Shown one piece after another: positions 31,558-43,893 of a DNA stretch of 64,000 bases. The position numbers were made by a program, and so were the translations under genes. Positions within the stretch are counted from its first letter, which is position 1; every line of letters starts with the position of its first letter. Under the pieces are notes generated by a model that saw nothing but the letters and a program-made list of their open reading frames with translations, was not told the DNA's origin and searched no databases. The stretch is from Brachionus manjavacas (taxonomy: Eukaryota; Rotifera; Eurotatoria; Ploima; Brachionidae): contig JAHQIY010000012.1 of assembly GCA_019054805.1 (NCBI GenBank), forward strand, positions 1 to 64,000, written 5' to 3'.

Positions 31558-32785
31558 AGAGTCCTTTAATAGAAAGAAGAAGGTATGCTGTCTATATTTT
31601 GACATTTCTTAAGCTTTTGATAGAGTTTGGCATGATGAACTAATTTACAAGCAAATAAGAATTAATCTAGCTCCTTATCTTATCTATTGGATAAGATCGT
31701 TTCTGCACTTAAGATCTTTTAAAGTAAGTATAAATGGTCATCTAAGTGATCAATACACTATTAAAGCAGGAGTTCCACAAAGTTCAGTAATTAGTACACT
31801 TCTTTTTAGCATTTTTATAAATGATATACCAAAAAGAAACAAAACAAACTGCCAATACTCTCTTCTTTTTGCAGATGATTTGGCTTCCTTTTTTACTTTT
31901 AAAAAGATAGGAAATCTTGAAAAAGTGATTAATAAGTATCTAAAAGAAGTTGAAATTTGTCTTTTCAAATGGAAAATGAAGATTTCTATTGAGAAATCAT
32001 GTTATATGATCTTTGAGAAAAAAACTAAAGTTAAAATTAATTTTGACCTTAAAATTAATAATAGTAATTTAAATAAAGAGAAAAAGTAAAATTCTTAGGA
32101 ATAACATTAGACTCAAAACTTACTTTTAGTCCAAATGTTGGATGAAATAAAAGAGCGTTGTAATTTAAGGCTTAACTTAATAAAATATCTTTCAAATAAA
32201 AAAAGGGGTCTAAAACCAAAAACATTAGGTAATCTTTACAAATCTGTGAGGATCAATTTTGGATTATTCTTTTCCTTGTTTAAATTCATTCTCAGAAACT
32301 TACATCAAAAAAATACAAGTTATTCAAAATTCAGCAGTTCGATCTAATTTGAAGCTAAAATATGATCCCCCCTCCAATATTTTACATCAAGATGCCTTCA
32401 ATAAACTTAATCTACTAAAAATTTCGAATCGACTTTTTGGGTTGAGAGAGAGCGATATGTCAGGGCGGGATTGAGTCATTCTGTTCCGTTGGTGGTTAGA
32501 CTGGTGGAAGAATATAGAGAAGGTTTCGAATCAAGATATACCGAACATCCAACTCCATTGTGTAATTGCTACCTAGTAATTTCTTCTTTTTTTTTCCTGA
32601 ACTATCAACTATTCAAACATGTCTTAACTCTAGTTATTTAAATATATCGTTCTTAATTTTCTTTTGACTTATTTATACTTTTTTATTTATTTTTTCTTAT
32701 TTTATTTTATTTTATTTATTTTTTTTTTTTAATTCTGAAGAAGCATTAGCTCGGTACAGATAAACAAATAAATAATAAATAACAA
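31558..32785 (+). mobile_element. Jockey/I-type LINE fragment with AGCTCGGTACAG tail
   Basis: Plus-strand reverse transcriptase debris: FDRVWHDELIYKQIRINLAP, IYWIRSFLHLRSFKVSINGH, KAGVPQSSVISTLLFSIFIN and LLFADDLASFF, then a thumb-like helical region and later IQVIQNSAVRSNLKLKYDPP. Frames change at about 31620, 32088 and 32260. The 3' end runs through a SINE-like head (32498-32573) and T-rich DNA to GAAGCATTAGCTCGGTACAG and (AAAT)n, the tail seen at five other places in the window. The fragment is 5'-truncated. Confidence 0.75.
32498..32573 (+). repeat. tRNA-like SINE head
   Basis: GGTGGTTAGACTGGTGGAAG resembles an A box and GGTTTCGAATCAAG a B box. The block also occurs, inverted, at 9137-9211. 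Here it is joined to the LINE tail, giving a LINE-tailed SINE layout. Confidence 0.5.
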
Positions 32786-33226
32786 ACAGTATATTTCAGA
32801 ATTGAGTAAACAGTCTGTTAAATATCACTTAAACCCGCTTAAGCGATTTCTATAAATGTTTACATGTTTCTAAACATGTTTAATTTTGAGAAAAAAAATA
32901 TAGAATTTTTTCAGACAATTATTATTGTTTTGTTTTGTTTTCTTTCTAATAATAAAAAATCCCAATAAAGGATTGATTAATGCATCTTTAGGCAGGAAAA
33001 CCGATTTAATTAAATAAGCATTAGGATTAATAATTAATTTTTAAAACAGTAATTGTTGTTGAAAATTTACAACCAGTTTAATTTGCTATTACATTCATTA
33101 AGACCTTAAACTATCCATTTAAATAATTGAAAGCAAAATAATTTTTAGTGAAAATTTTTAAAGATTTATTTATAAAAATAAAAAGTTCCCCATTGAGTTA
33201 ATTTTTTGATAATTTTCATTAATTGA
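32786..33226. other. AT-rich spacer
   Basis: No supported gene. Confidence 0.3.
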
Positions 33227-35486
33227 CTAAGTATTTACAATATTTCCGATTTTTTGTCTCAATTCGTCAATGTTTAAAACATTTTGATCCATTTTTATAT
33301 ATTTGAGATTTCCCAATGATGCCAAATAGCTTGCATTTAAATACTCAATTGAATTTGATTGAATATATAAATATTCGAGTTTGTGCAAATTTGTGAACAT
33401 CATTTCGTCAATGCTATTATTCTCTAGACTACATCTTGATACATCTAAATATTTTAAATTATTTGCCGGACTTGAAATCAGTGGATATTTTAATTCTTTT
33501 AAAGGATTTCCTTCGAGTACCAAAGTCTCTAATTTAGTCAATTCTTTACTAAAATTAGCCAAGTTGTTGTCAGCCAAATTTAAATAAGTTAGATTTTTAT
33601 TCTCAGAAAGATCTATTGTATTTAATTGATTAAAGCTTATGTCCAATTTTTTTAGATTTGAAAGACTTTTGAATGTGTCTGAATGTATAAATTCAAAACT
33701 ATTTGAATAAAGAAAAAGCTCTGTTAGGTTTAATAGAATACTGAAGGCATTTCTATCCATTGAAGTAAGTAAATTATTATCCAATTTTAGCTTCTCTAAA
33801 GAAATAAGACCATTAAACATTCCTTCATTTATTTCTTCTAACTTGTTGTAGCATAAATAAAGATTAATTAATTTTGAAGAATTAACAAAAGTTAGATTGT
33901 AAATTCTTGATATTTTATTTTTGCACAAATTGACTTCTTTTAATTTTACGAGACCTGTGAAAGAATTTTCACCAAGAAAAGTAATAGAGTTGCTATCTAA
34001 ATCGAGATTTTCTGTCGAATTTAAGTAAGAAAATGCACCATTGTCTAAACTAGATATTTTGTTGCCCGCTAAACGCAAAATTTCAAGTTGACTTAATCCT
34101 GTAAATAAATCTCTATGAATAAATTCAAGCTGATTGGAACGAATGTCAAGCAATTTCAAGCTATCAACAAAAACAAACGTACCATTCTCAATTTCGGAAA
34201 TTTTATTGAGATTCAGAAATAATTGATCTAACAAAACAAGGCCCTGAAACAATTCCTTATACAAAAAAGTCAAATTGTTTCCAATGAGATTAAGATTTTT
34301 CAAATTTTCTAAATCGGCAAAAGTGTTATTCTCAATGTAAGAAATTAAATTGCTTTCAAGGTTGATAGTTTTGAGATTAGTCAAGCCTTGGAACATACCC
34401 TTATAGAGATAAGTTAATTGATTGCATCTCAAATGGAGTGAAATAAGCTTTGCTGAGAAAAAAAATTTTCCATTTTCAATATTGGCAATTTTATTTTGAT
34501 CCATAAACAAAGTCTCAAGATTGCTTAAAATTGAAATATTCGGAATTGAAGTAAATCTATTGTTTTTTAACGAAATGAAAGTTAAATTCTTTAAATTAAT
34601 TAATAGTTTATTTTCAATTGAATCTAATTGATTTTCCTCTAAATGAAGAGATCTTAGACTTGATAGACCTTCAAAAACCCAAGCAGAAATTTTACCAAGA
34701 AAATTCTTATTTAAATAAATAGTCTGAATTCTTTGCAAATGACTAAAAGATCCAAACTGAATCTTTTCAATTTTGTTATTGCTTAAATCTAGCTCACTAA
34801 GATGGTCCAAATTAAAAAACGATTGTCTTTTAATTTCACATATTTGATTAGAACTCAAGTATAAGTAGTCTAGACCAGTAACATTTTTAAAAGTAAAGGA
34901 TTCCACAAAGCATATTCCTCTGTTATTTAAATGCCACTGATGCTTATTGTTCGTTAGTTCATTTTTAAAGATTTCAACTTCACTCTCATTAAATCTATAG
35001 CCGCTTTCTAAACAGAAATTGATGAAGAAAATTAAAAAAAATTTTTCTTCTAATTTTAGATTAAGGTACCGTAGCAGTCGACAAGGCATTTTTCATCTGG
35101 GTCAACTCTTTTTTGCCAAAAGACACTGCCAGAATTTTGACTGATTGAATAAATTTTGAAATCCATCTGACATGTTTTGTTATCAAATTTAATGTTTCGA
35201 CATAGCACATTTTGGTTACATGCTTTGAAGCATTCAAGTCTACTTCTTGTAGGAAAACTTTCTGAAAACTGAGTTAGTGAAGAATGAATTGATGCCTGTG
35301 AGTTTTTGCGAAATGTTGAGTCTTTTTCAAAATATTTAAATTTAAAAAATGAATAAATGTATTTTATTTATTTAAAATATATTTGTGAAGAATAATTTAA
35401 GAGTTAAAAAGCTTATAATTACCCATGCTATCTGGAATCTGTCCTGTAAGCTTTGTGAGATAGAATAATAATATTGTAAGTTTCAT
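33227..35486 (-). CDS. secreted PAN-like plus leucine-rich-repeat protein, 678 aa
   Basis: Three exons join in phase 1. Exon 1 (35486-35423) is a signal peptide, MKLTILLFYLTKLTGQIPDS. Exon 2 (35261-35070) has a PAN/apple-like Cys module, SRLECFKACNQNVLCRNIKF then CQMDF and KCLVDCYE. Exon 3 (35007-33227) holds roughly twenty LRRs of 22-24 residues, for example LDYLYLSSNQICEIKRQSFF and LSELDLSNNKIEKIQFGSF. Introns are 161 and 62 nt. The total of 2037 nt divides exactly by three. No membrane segment or GPI signal follows, so it is probably secreted. The MPCRLL methionine at 35089 lies in intron 2 in this model and is not the start. Role: extracellular binding protein by family; ligand unknown. 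Confidence 0.9.
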
Positions 35487-36808
35487 TATTTATCAAATCA
35501 AAGGATTTAAGCTTTAAAAGTTGAAAATGTTGTGAGACACTATTTGAACAAAATCAAAGAAAGAATAAAGTTTTTAGCCTTTTATATGTACTTATTAATA
35601 CGGAATTAGCATGCAAACAATTTTGTTTTGTTGCTGATTTTGAAATTATTTTAAAAAAAATAATTTTGATTGATTTATTTATATTTGTCAATAAAAGAAA
35701 GTTAATGCTTTCAAGAGTCTAAAAGTTTTTATCAAATTTTATTTTAAATACTTAGATACAATTTCCTTTTATGAAAAAGGCGACAAATTGTTGATTTTAT
35801 TTTTGAAAAAAAAAAGTGCTTAATTATATATTTTAAAAAATGAAAAATAACCTTTTTTTATATTAACTAACGCGATTTTAGTAATTAAATTTCAGAGCTG
35901 GTTTTTTAAAGAATATTTACTAAAAATAAAAATCATATCCTAGATAATTCAATAGTAATAATTTCTTTTACTTAAAAATGAAAATTATTGATCAAAGTAA
36001 GACCACTTTTCAAAGTTAAATTTTTGATCTTCAAGCCAAATTTCTAATGAAAAGTTCACTAGCGAACCCTCACAGCATAGAGACAAAATTTCTCCTTGAA
36101 CAAAATATGGATTTTTAAGTTCCAACAGCCTTTAACCACTTTTTTACTTATTATTAAGAAATGCCAAAAATCTTAAACTTCAAATTTTGATAATTTTTAA
36201 TATGAAGATTTCATTTTATAATTTCTTTCAGATTAGTAACTGATCTTTTTCCAAATATTATCTAATAAGATTTTACAAGATCTATTGTAAGATTCATCTC
36301 TTGAAATAAATCAATTTCAGGGTAAATCAACATAAAATTTTCCCATAAAAAGACTGATTAACACATTATTAAATTGTAAAAAAAAGTTTTTGTTATTGAA
36401 TGATAAAAGTTTTAAGAGATTTAATCTTGATGACATTTAATCAGTCATTTTTATTAGTTTTTATTTCGAATTAGATGGTGAGCAATTATAAAAAAGACAT
36501 CTTTAACATAATATTAATCATCCTTTAAGATTCTGGTTAATTTTAAAACCAAGACTGAAGAAATCTGAAAAAATCTTTTCCCTGCTCTTTCTTCTGAGCC
36601 ATTAATACAGTTCAGCTTTTAACTCTCAGTTCCTTCTATACCTCCTGTAGCACTACTTTATAACATCCGGTTCAAAATACACTTAAGTCTACTAAATTCT
36701 CAAAATTCGATTTTAGAACATTATTTGAAATTGTTTGAAAAATTTCCTTATTATTATTATTATTAAAACTTTTGAATATATTTTAAATTAATTTATTTTT
36801 AATTTAAT
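35487..36808. other. AT-rich spacer
   Basis: No supported gene. Confidence 0.3.
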
Positions 36809-37588
36809 TCAAATGCACCCATAGTATTTTTTGAGCTCTCCTGCATCAATGTCACTTATCGATTCTCTTTTTAGATCGTCTTGTACCGAAACAAGTTCGA
36901 ATCCACTTTGTAAGACCTCAATTGTTGGTTTTCCGTTGATAGAAAAGGCATGTGAATCGTAGTGCATGACTGAGTGGTAGTCATAAGGAAAGCCTAGATC
37001 ATCCGTATATTCTGTGGAATATTTTTCAAAATTATACTGATTGTCAGGAGCAATATTTTGCCAATTTATTCTAACGTAGTTGTCCCGGTCTGGTCTGCTT
37101 TGTTCATGCCAAAAGCCCAACGCGTGTATTAACTCGTGAGCAACAGTGCTTTTGTAAATGCACGAGCCACGAACAGTTGCAGACGGTTTTTGAAGGGAAA
37201 GCTGCTGTGCGCCGACCTTTTGCTGCTGACCGACATATGACCAGCATCCTTGTCCATTGAAAATTCTCAAGAATGTTTTTTCACTAGTTCTTGGCACGAA
37301 TGTAATGCAGTTTTTTCCATTCACTCGGGTCTGATCTTCAATAATTTTCATACCGGCCAAAATGGTGTCTAATTCAGTGCTGTTGTAAGTCAAAGGATCT
37401 ATAATAAATGGAACAATGCCGTTTGGCCATTTGGCATAATTTTTAGTCGGAATCTGAGCAATTCCTCTGTCTACACCAGCTATGTCACCTTCAAAAAGCT
37501 GACCATATTTTGGATTTAGTTCAACATCGTTAAACGGTGCTGTGTACAAGATTTTTACCAAACAAAACAAAATAAAAATCCTATTCAT
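36809..37588 (-). CDS. astacin-family zinc metalloprotease, 259 aa
   Basis: Secreted M12A peptidase in one uninterrupted exon. Residues 1-16 are the signal peptide. FEGDI at about 33-37 is the astacin propeptide 'aspartate switch' motif. The zinc site is HELIHALGFWHE (151-162), and the Met-turn is SVMHYD (206-211) with the Tyr zinc ligand. Four cysteines (94, 115, 143, 258) fit the two conserved astacin disulfides. It has no CUB, EGF or ShK domain after the catalytic unit, so it is a minimal astacin. All catalytic residues are present and the gene looks functional. It sits 1.3 kb upstream of the PAN-LRR gene on the same strand. Confidence 0.96.
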   Translation of the reverse strand: MNRIFILFCLVKILYTAPFNDVELNPKYGQLFEGDIAGVDRGIAQIPTKNYAKWPNGIVPFIIDPLTYNSTELDTILAGMKIIEDQTRVNGKNCITFVPRTSEKTFLRIFNGQGCWSYVGQQQKVGAQQLSLQKPSATVRGSCIYKSTVAHELIHALGFWHEQSRPDRDNYVRINWQNIAPDNQYNFEKYSTEYTDDLGFPYDYHSVMHYDSHAFSINGKPTIEVLQSGFELVSVQDDLKRESISDIDAGELKKYYGCI

Positions 37589-38944
37589 TTTTTTTCAACT
37601 CAAGAAATTTGTTTTTTGTTTGTAAATATTTTTGATTTTATTTTTAAATGTATTTTTGAGGCTAAAATCTGTAGTTTTCTCACTTTTATCTCTATTCAAA
37701 AATTCGAAAATTATTGTCATCAAAATTATAAAATCAACAATCGTCTTTTAACAATTAACAATTAGAAATTCTAAAAAAGTGAAAGAAGCTCGCAATTTCG
37801 CCAATTTACATTTCCTTTTTTTTTGATAGTTTAAATAACTTAAAACTTCGAAAACTAAAATGATATTTATGGAATGAAATTATTAAAAATTAAAATAATA
37901 ATACTTTTATTTTTCAATAAAAACTCTTAGATGATGTTGAAGACAAGAAATTGCTTGGGAACAAATTTCAAGAGAATTTTAAAACAGATTTTCTGAAATT
38001 TTAATATTAGAAAAATATAACAAAAAGTATCATTGCCGAATTTGTTCTTTTTCAATAACTTAAAACCCTTTTTATTTTTTTCATTAATCTAATAACTTTA
38101 CACGTCTTGAAGGTGATGTAAAGTTATAAGATTAAAAAAAAAATAAGACAAAAAATTAGATAGATCCTTTTGTTTGGGACACAAGAATATTCTCTTTTCT
38201 TCCCTACAAAGAAAAGAACACAAGAGAACAAAATAGTGTGCTTACTAGGTAAAGGACTCAAAAGGACACAGTAGGACTTTAATTTCAACAACCTGAAACG
38301 GCAAAAAATTTCGGACTTTTTTTTTTATTTAAAAGTTGAAAAAAAATTTAAATTTATTTTGGGACTTTAACAACTGTGATATTATTCTAATATTAAAACC
38401 CTTTTGATTTCTCACTTTGATCACTTGGCCTGCGAGAGGCCAACAATTAAAGACATTACATGAACATTAACAATTATGCTTTGAATATTCTGTGCTGAAA
38501 TTCTGAAACTCTCAAAATGTTCATTTTTATAAGTATCTTAAAATGATTTTTAAAATTTATTTCTTAATTTTAAGTTATCTATAAAAATGAACATTTTCTA
38601 TCAAATAGTTTTTTGATCTCTAATTACATGTGTTTTGAAAATTTATTCCAAAATTAGAAATTTTTTAAAGTCTGTTTCAAAGAAGACAAAAATAGTGCAT
38701 TCTTTTTTTTTATTGATTCTAATGATGAGTTGATCATTATATAAAAATAAGATAATTTTGAAAATAATTATACATATTTTACAGGAATTGTCCATTTTTG
38801 TACCAACATTTATTTTAATTTAATTTTAATAGCATATTTAGCTTTACTATTTTTCGATTAAAATTTGGAATATTTTTAAAAAATGTACTAAAATTTCACA
38901 TTGCCAAATAATTATTTCCTTTGACAGTGCAGACTACAAAGATT
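37589..38944. other. AT-rich spacer with two hairpin elements
   Basis: No supported gene. About 38083-38135 pairs CTAATAACTTTACA with TGTAAAGTTATAAG. At 38514-38597 an 84-bp foldback pairs AAAATGTTCATTTTTATA with its reverse complement. Confidence 0.45.
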
Positions 38945-39012
38945 AGTTTTAGTAGTAGTAGTAGTAGTTTTGACTGTAGCTGGCTAGCCAGCGAGTGTGC
39001 TGATAAGGCACA

Positions 39013-41984
39013 CTATGACAGCTGATGTGATTGATTGCTGCTCATCCAGCAATCAATGCCTGCTTTAAAGCTGTTAACATTAGGGGCTTCAACTAATTGA
39101 TTTGGCAGTGAGTTCCATATGTTAGCGGTTCTGTTGAAAAAAAAGTTATCTCTATGTTGGAGCCTCGAAATTTCTTTGTGATATTTGAAGCAGTGACCTC
39201 TTCCTTGGATTTTGGTGACATTAAAATTGTTGCTTTTTTCAACCAATTCTATTCCATGCATGAACTTGTATAATTGAATTAGATCACCTCTTTTCTTCTT
39301 TCCACCAGATTTGGAATGTTTAAAGCCTTCAATCTGCTTTCATACGGTTTGTTTCTAATTGAAGAAACAAATTTCGTAGCTCTGCGTTGAATCCTCTCAA
39401 GATTCTCACAATCCGACTTAAGAAATGGAGACCATACAGGCACAGCAAATTCCAAAAGAGGACGAACAAAAGTTAAATACAATGATCTAAATAACTTACA
39501 ATCAAAACGAGCGAATGATTTCCTGATGCGACCCAACATTTGATTTGCTTTGTTTGTAGCCTCTATCACTTGATTTTTCCATTTGAGATTTGTATTGAAG
39601 ATAACTCCAAGATCTCTTTCGGTTTCAGACGTTGATAACTGTTTACCATTAATAAAATAAGTGAATTTTTTGTTTTTATGACCGTAATGCATAACCACAC
39701 ATTTTGATGTGTTGAAGAGAAGAAGCCAATCTTGAGTCCACTTGAAAATTAAATCTAAATCTGATTGAAGTTTCACTGCGCTTATTTCTGATACCGTTTG
39801 CGAGAATATTTTTGTATCATCTGCATACATTTTGACAATATTCTCTATTCCTTTTGGTAGATCATTGATATACAAAACGAACAAAAGTGGACCAATCACT
39901 GATCCTTGTGGTACACCGCTAAAAATCTCAACCCAATCCGACAAAATTTCACCTTGAACAACTCGTTGTCTTCTATTTTTCAAGAAAGCTTCAATCCATT
40001 TTAGTGTCAGACCATCAAAGCCATACGCTTTCAATTTAGCTATTAGTCGTCTGTGCGGAACAGTATCAAATGCTTTGGCAAAATCTAGCAGAATTACATC
40101 AACAGGAATACTTTTGTCTAGACTCATTGAGATGAAATCTAGAGTTTCCAAAAGATTAGATGTACATGACTTTTTCCTGACAAATCCATGCTGTTCTTTA
40201 GATATAATATTGTTCTTATAAAGATAGTCTTCCATTTTAGTTCTTATTATGCTTTCCATTATTTTGCACGGAATTGAAGTTAAAGACACGGGACGATAAT
40301 TGCTGGCCGTTGATTTATCACCTTTTTTAAACAATGGAGTAATATTTGCTGATCTGAATTGTATTGGAAGCTGACTATTAGATAAAGACTTTCTGAAAAT
40401 TAAAGTTAAAGGAACAGTAAAGGCTTCTGCACATTTTTTTAGCAATAGCGGATGAAGCTTGTCTACACCACATGATTTATTTTGATTAAGGTCTTGTAAT
40501 TTTTTATAAACCAATTCATAACTTATATCATTTGGTTCAATGTCAACATATTCTGAACAGTTTTCATTTAGTTCAGCTACAAAAGGTGGAAGCTCCCCAT
40601 CTTGTTCAATAACAAAAACATCTTGAAAACATTTATTTAGTAGATTTGATATCTCTTTCGGTTCTTGCGTTAATTCATTGTTTGACTTCTTTAATACTTT
40701 GATTGATTCTCTGATTACTTGTTGATCATTTAGATATTTGTATAATAATTTTGGATTCTTCTTAGCTTTATCCACTAAATTTTGTTCATAAGTTAGTCTG
40801 GCTCTTTTTATTTCCGAAGAAACTAATTTACAGATACTTTTGTAATCATTATAAAGATTCATATCCTTCCAGTTACATGAACAGTTCCTGTATTTAAGAT
40901 TTTTCTTATTCCTAATTAAGATTTTGAGATCATCTTTTATCCAAGGTTTTGAGATACTTTTCTTTTTAGAGCCATCTGTCACTGGAATGAATCGATTACT
41001 AGCTTCACTGACATAGAAAATAAACTCATTGTACATTTCCTGAATATTTAAATTCTCAAATAAGTGCACCCAATCAATATTTGATAAAAAATCAGAAATT
41101 TTTTCAAAGTCAGCTTTACTATTAAGAAATTTTTCAATAATATATGATTCCTTACTAACCTTGTTTTTGAGAACAAAATTGAAAAAGATGACCAGATGTC
41201 CTTTATTAATGTTACCAAGCACAAATTTTGTATCGATTGCATACACACTGCCAGACTGAGTCGTGAAAATCAAATCCAAAGTGTTGACAGCTTTTTCGTT
41301 TGACATTTGAAATGTTGGAACATTTACATGCTGATATAAAAAAGTGTCGCTTAGCGTCTCGCTGAATTTATGTTCGATGCCATTTTCGTTTAAGATTTCT
41401 GAAACACAGCCATTTGACCAGATGATCGATGGAAAGTTAAAATCACCCATTATTAGAATATCCTTAAAACCTCTTTCATCCACATAGTCTTTAGCTTGTT
41501 TGAAGACTAAATCAAAATCGTTCATATCAACAAAATCGTTTGGCCTATAAAGACAGCCAACTAAATACTTTTCACAGTTAAAGTTAACAACTACCCAAAT
41601 TTGTTCTATTTTACTTAAATTAAAACCTGCATCATTTAATTCAAATGAATCGATATTTTCATCAATGTAGAGACATACACCCCCGCCTCTGCGTCCATCA
41701 CTTCTGTCCTTTCTGTACAAATTGTATCCTTTAATGTTTGCATTTGAGTTGCTCTTAAACCAAGTCTCACTAACTGCCACAATTTGTGGACTATATGTTT
41801 CAATAACAACACTGAATTCATCGAGTTTATTGTCCAAAGAAGTAGCATTTAAATACATACATTTTAAAGATTCGAGATTATCCACACGTGATGACGCTTT
41901 TGATGAACTATTATTGCTTCTTGAATTTGACGATCTGATTTCCACGGATGCCATATCGAAAGGGCGAGTCTTGTGAAAGACCAT
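39013..41984 (-). CDS. LINE ORF2: endonuclease plus reverse transcriptase
   Basis: The N-terminal apurinic-type endonuclease has MYLNATSLDNKLDEF, VAVSETWFKSN, RGGGVCLYIDE, LIMGDFNFPSIIW and LDLIFTTQSG. The reverse transcriptase has LPIQFRSANITPLFKKGDKS, NYRPVSLTSIPCKIMESII, KEQHGFVRKKSCTSNLLETL, FAKAFDTVPHRRLIAKLKAY, SGVPQGSVIGPLLFVLYIND and the catalytic MYADDTKIF. The C-terminus runs through LERIQRRATKF. The long frame stops at 39279; the conserved tail (GDLIQLYKFMHGIELVEKSN, FFFNRTANIWNSLPNQLVEA) continues in the next frame to 39013. One more A in the short run at 39291-39294 would join them. Confidence 0.92.
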
Positions 41985-42021
41985 TATTTGCTTCGTTTCT
42001 TTGTTTCCTCAATTCATAGTC

Positions 42022-42667
42022 TTAAGCTCTTTCGGTTTCAGTCAAATCTGGACTAAGATAAATAGATTTGAAATTATTTGAATCTCGCAACTTTTTGGCT
42101 GCTAGGAGTAGTGGATTTCTGTTTGCTTCTTCTTTGAGTTCTACTAGAATTGGGCCTGGTTTACTTTGGTCTTTCGATCTCAAGCGTCTTGAATACGCTG
42201 GCTTGACATCACCTTTTCCAATAGTGGTCAAAATTTGTTTGATTTTTTCTTCATCTTCTGCCCTCCTGTCTGTTAGAATCTCTTTCTTTGATTCTGGCAC
42301 ACCATAAATGATCACATTTTTTTCTTTTGATTCTTTCATTCATTTCGCTGATGGTTGCATTTGCTACAGCTATCTGATCGGCTGGTTTTTTTGCATTTTT
42401 TGTCCCTTGTTTTACAACTTGAACCCACTGACTACTGATGTTGGATGAGTTTGCTGTTTTATTTGCTGCTGCCAATTCAGATTTCAATTTGTTTATTTCA
42501 ATGTCTTTCTCAATTTCTCTTTCCTCTAGATGTTTCACATGATTTGAAAGCTCCAGGACGAATTTCGAAATATTACCGCACCATTCATGCAAAGTTTTTG
42601 AATGCCCAGATACGGTACCCTGTCCAAACGTTGGCCAGTTTGTTTCAAGCAAAAAATTTGAGTCCAT
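42022..42667 (-). CDS. LINE ORF1: coiled coil plus RRM-like domain
   Basis: The start MDSNFLLETNWPTFGQGTVS is followed by a coiled coil (LSNHVKHLEEREIEKDIEI, NKLKSELAAANKTANSSN). After a frame change at a seven-base A-run (42317-42323) comes NVIIYGVPESKKE, DEEKIKQILTTIGKGDVKPA, SRRLRSKDQSKPGPILVEL and NFKSIYLSPDLTETERA. This is the RRM/nucleic-acid-binding module usual in ORF1 of Jockey/CR1-type LINEs. One A fewer in the run would make one continuous ORF1. ORF2 follows within 40 nt. Confidence 0.8.
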
Positions 42668-42775
42668 TTGACAAAAACTGCGTGCTTTCTATTTATTTTG
42701 GCTTACTTGTGCTTTTTTTTTTCCTTACTTTTGGCTTACGTGTGCTTATATTTTGGTGTGTTCTTTTTTTTTGAA

Positions 42776-43893
42776 TTGAAAATTTTGAAGTTTTATTTGA
42801 ATAAAAGGAGCAGTTTTCCGTAATTACTAATTAGGTGACTTTAGCCTTGCATTCTTTTATTTACATTTCAAAAGTTGTTTAAAGACTCTGAAACCGAATT
42901 TCGCTTGTTTGCCTGGGCAAAATAAAGTTTTTGATCAAATGTAAATTTCAAATTAAAATTTTTTGTTATTGATTTAGAAAAAAGTTTTTTTATCAATTTT
43001 ATAATTTTTAAATCTAATTAAACATGAAAAGTTTAATCTTTAGTTGGTAAGAAAATTACATGAATTGTTATCTGAAGTGAAATAAAATCTTAATCAATAT
43101 TTTGAAATATATTTTAATCAATATTAAAATATAATCTAAAGCCATAATTTGGATACGTTAATGTGGGCTTTAAATTTCATGGTCATGAACTTCAAGTGGC
43201 CGTTTGACTGGCAATTTTTCTAGTTAAAATGTTTTGAAATCGATCTAGAGATTTTTTAGAAAAGGGTTGACAAACAATAAAAGCAGTATGGACCTAAAAC
43301 AAATTCCTAATTTATATAAGACCTTGACTCCAAAGAGATTAGCTTTTTTTTTCTATAATTGTCTAAGTATTCAATTCATTGACAACTTTCAAAATAAAAT
43401 CATTTCAGTGATGGGTCTTAGCTGAACTAATTTAGCTTTGTTGACTAAATTTTAGTGAGTTAATTCTTAGTCGACCAAATTTGGTCTTTTGCTACCAAAT
43501 TTACAAATTGAAGTAAATATTAAGCACTAAATTTTAAGAAAAGTAAGGTTTTTTGAGAACCAAACAGAGAAAAAAAATAATTTTAAGATTTTATTGATTT
43601 ATTTACAAATTAAGGAAAAATAAAAAAAAATCAATCATCGAAATTATGATTTCTTTGTGGTTCTAAATATTCAATATGAATATCATTTAACATACAATTT
43701 GATTAAAATAATCAATTTATTTGCAAATATTTACTTTAAATTTTTTCTTTAAATTGGACTGTTAAATGAAACATTTTATTTTTACCATTTAAAGTTTAGG
43801 GGAAAATCTTCAGTACAAAATTCATTTTTTTAATTTAAAATTTTGTATTGAAATTTTTATTATGAAAATTCACAATAAACTAAATTTTCAATT
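42776..43893. other. spacer with dispersed repeat copy 2
   Basis: No supported gene. 42950-43220 is the diverged partner of 11290-11830 (GCCATAATTTGGATAC, CATGAACTTCAAGTGGCC). Confidence 0.45.

Larger units (their letters stand above)
38945..42775 (-). mobile_element. near-complete CR1-like LINE
   Basis: About 3.8 kb, minus strand. It has a short 5' UTR, ORF1 (42667-42022), ORF2 (41984-39013), a short 3' UTR and an (ACT)n end at about 38949-38971, the usual microsatellite-type end of CR1/L2-like LINEs. The shorter copy at 14966-16215 shares this end. It has only one frame break in each ORF, both at A-runs, so it is the youngest LINE in the window. Confidence 0.9.

Noticed and set aside
33227-35089. 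LRR protein starting at MPCRLL
   Set aside because: That Met lies in a well-formed 62-nt intron; splicing yields a signal peptide and Cys module in frame.
42251-42339. Programmed frameshift in LINE ORF1
   Set aside because: The frame change sits on a plain seven-A run with no evident pairing structure, and similar one-base differences occur in unrelated genes here, so error or decay is simpler.
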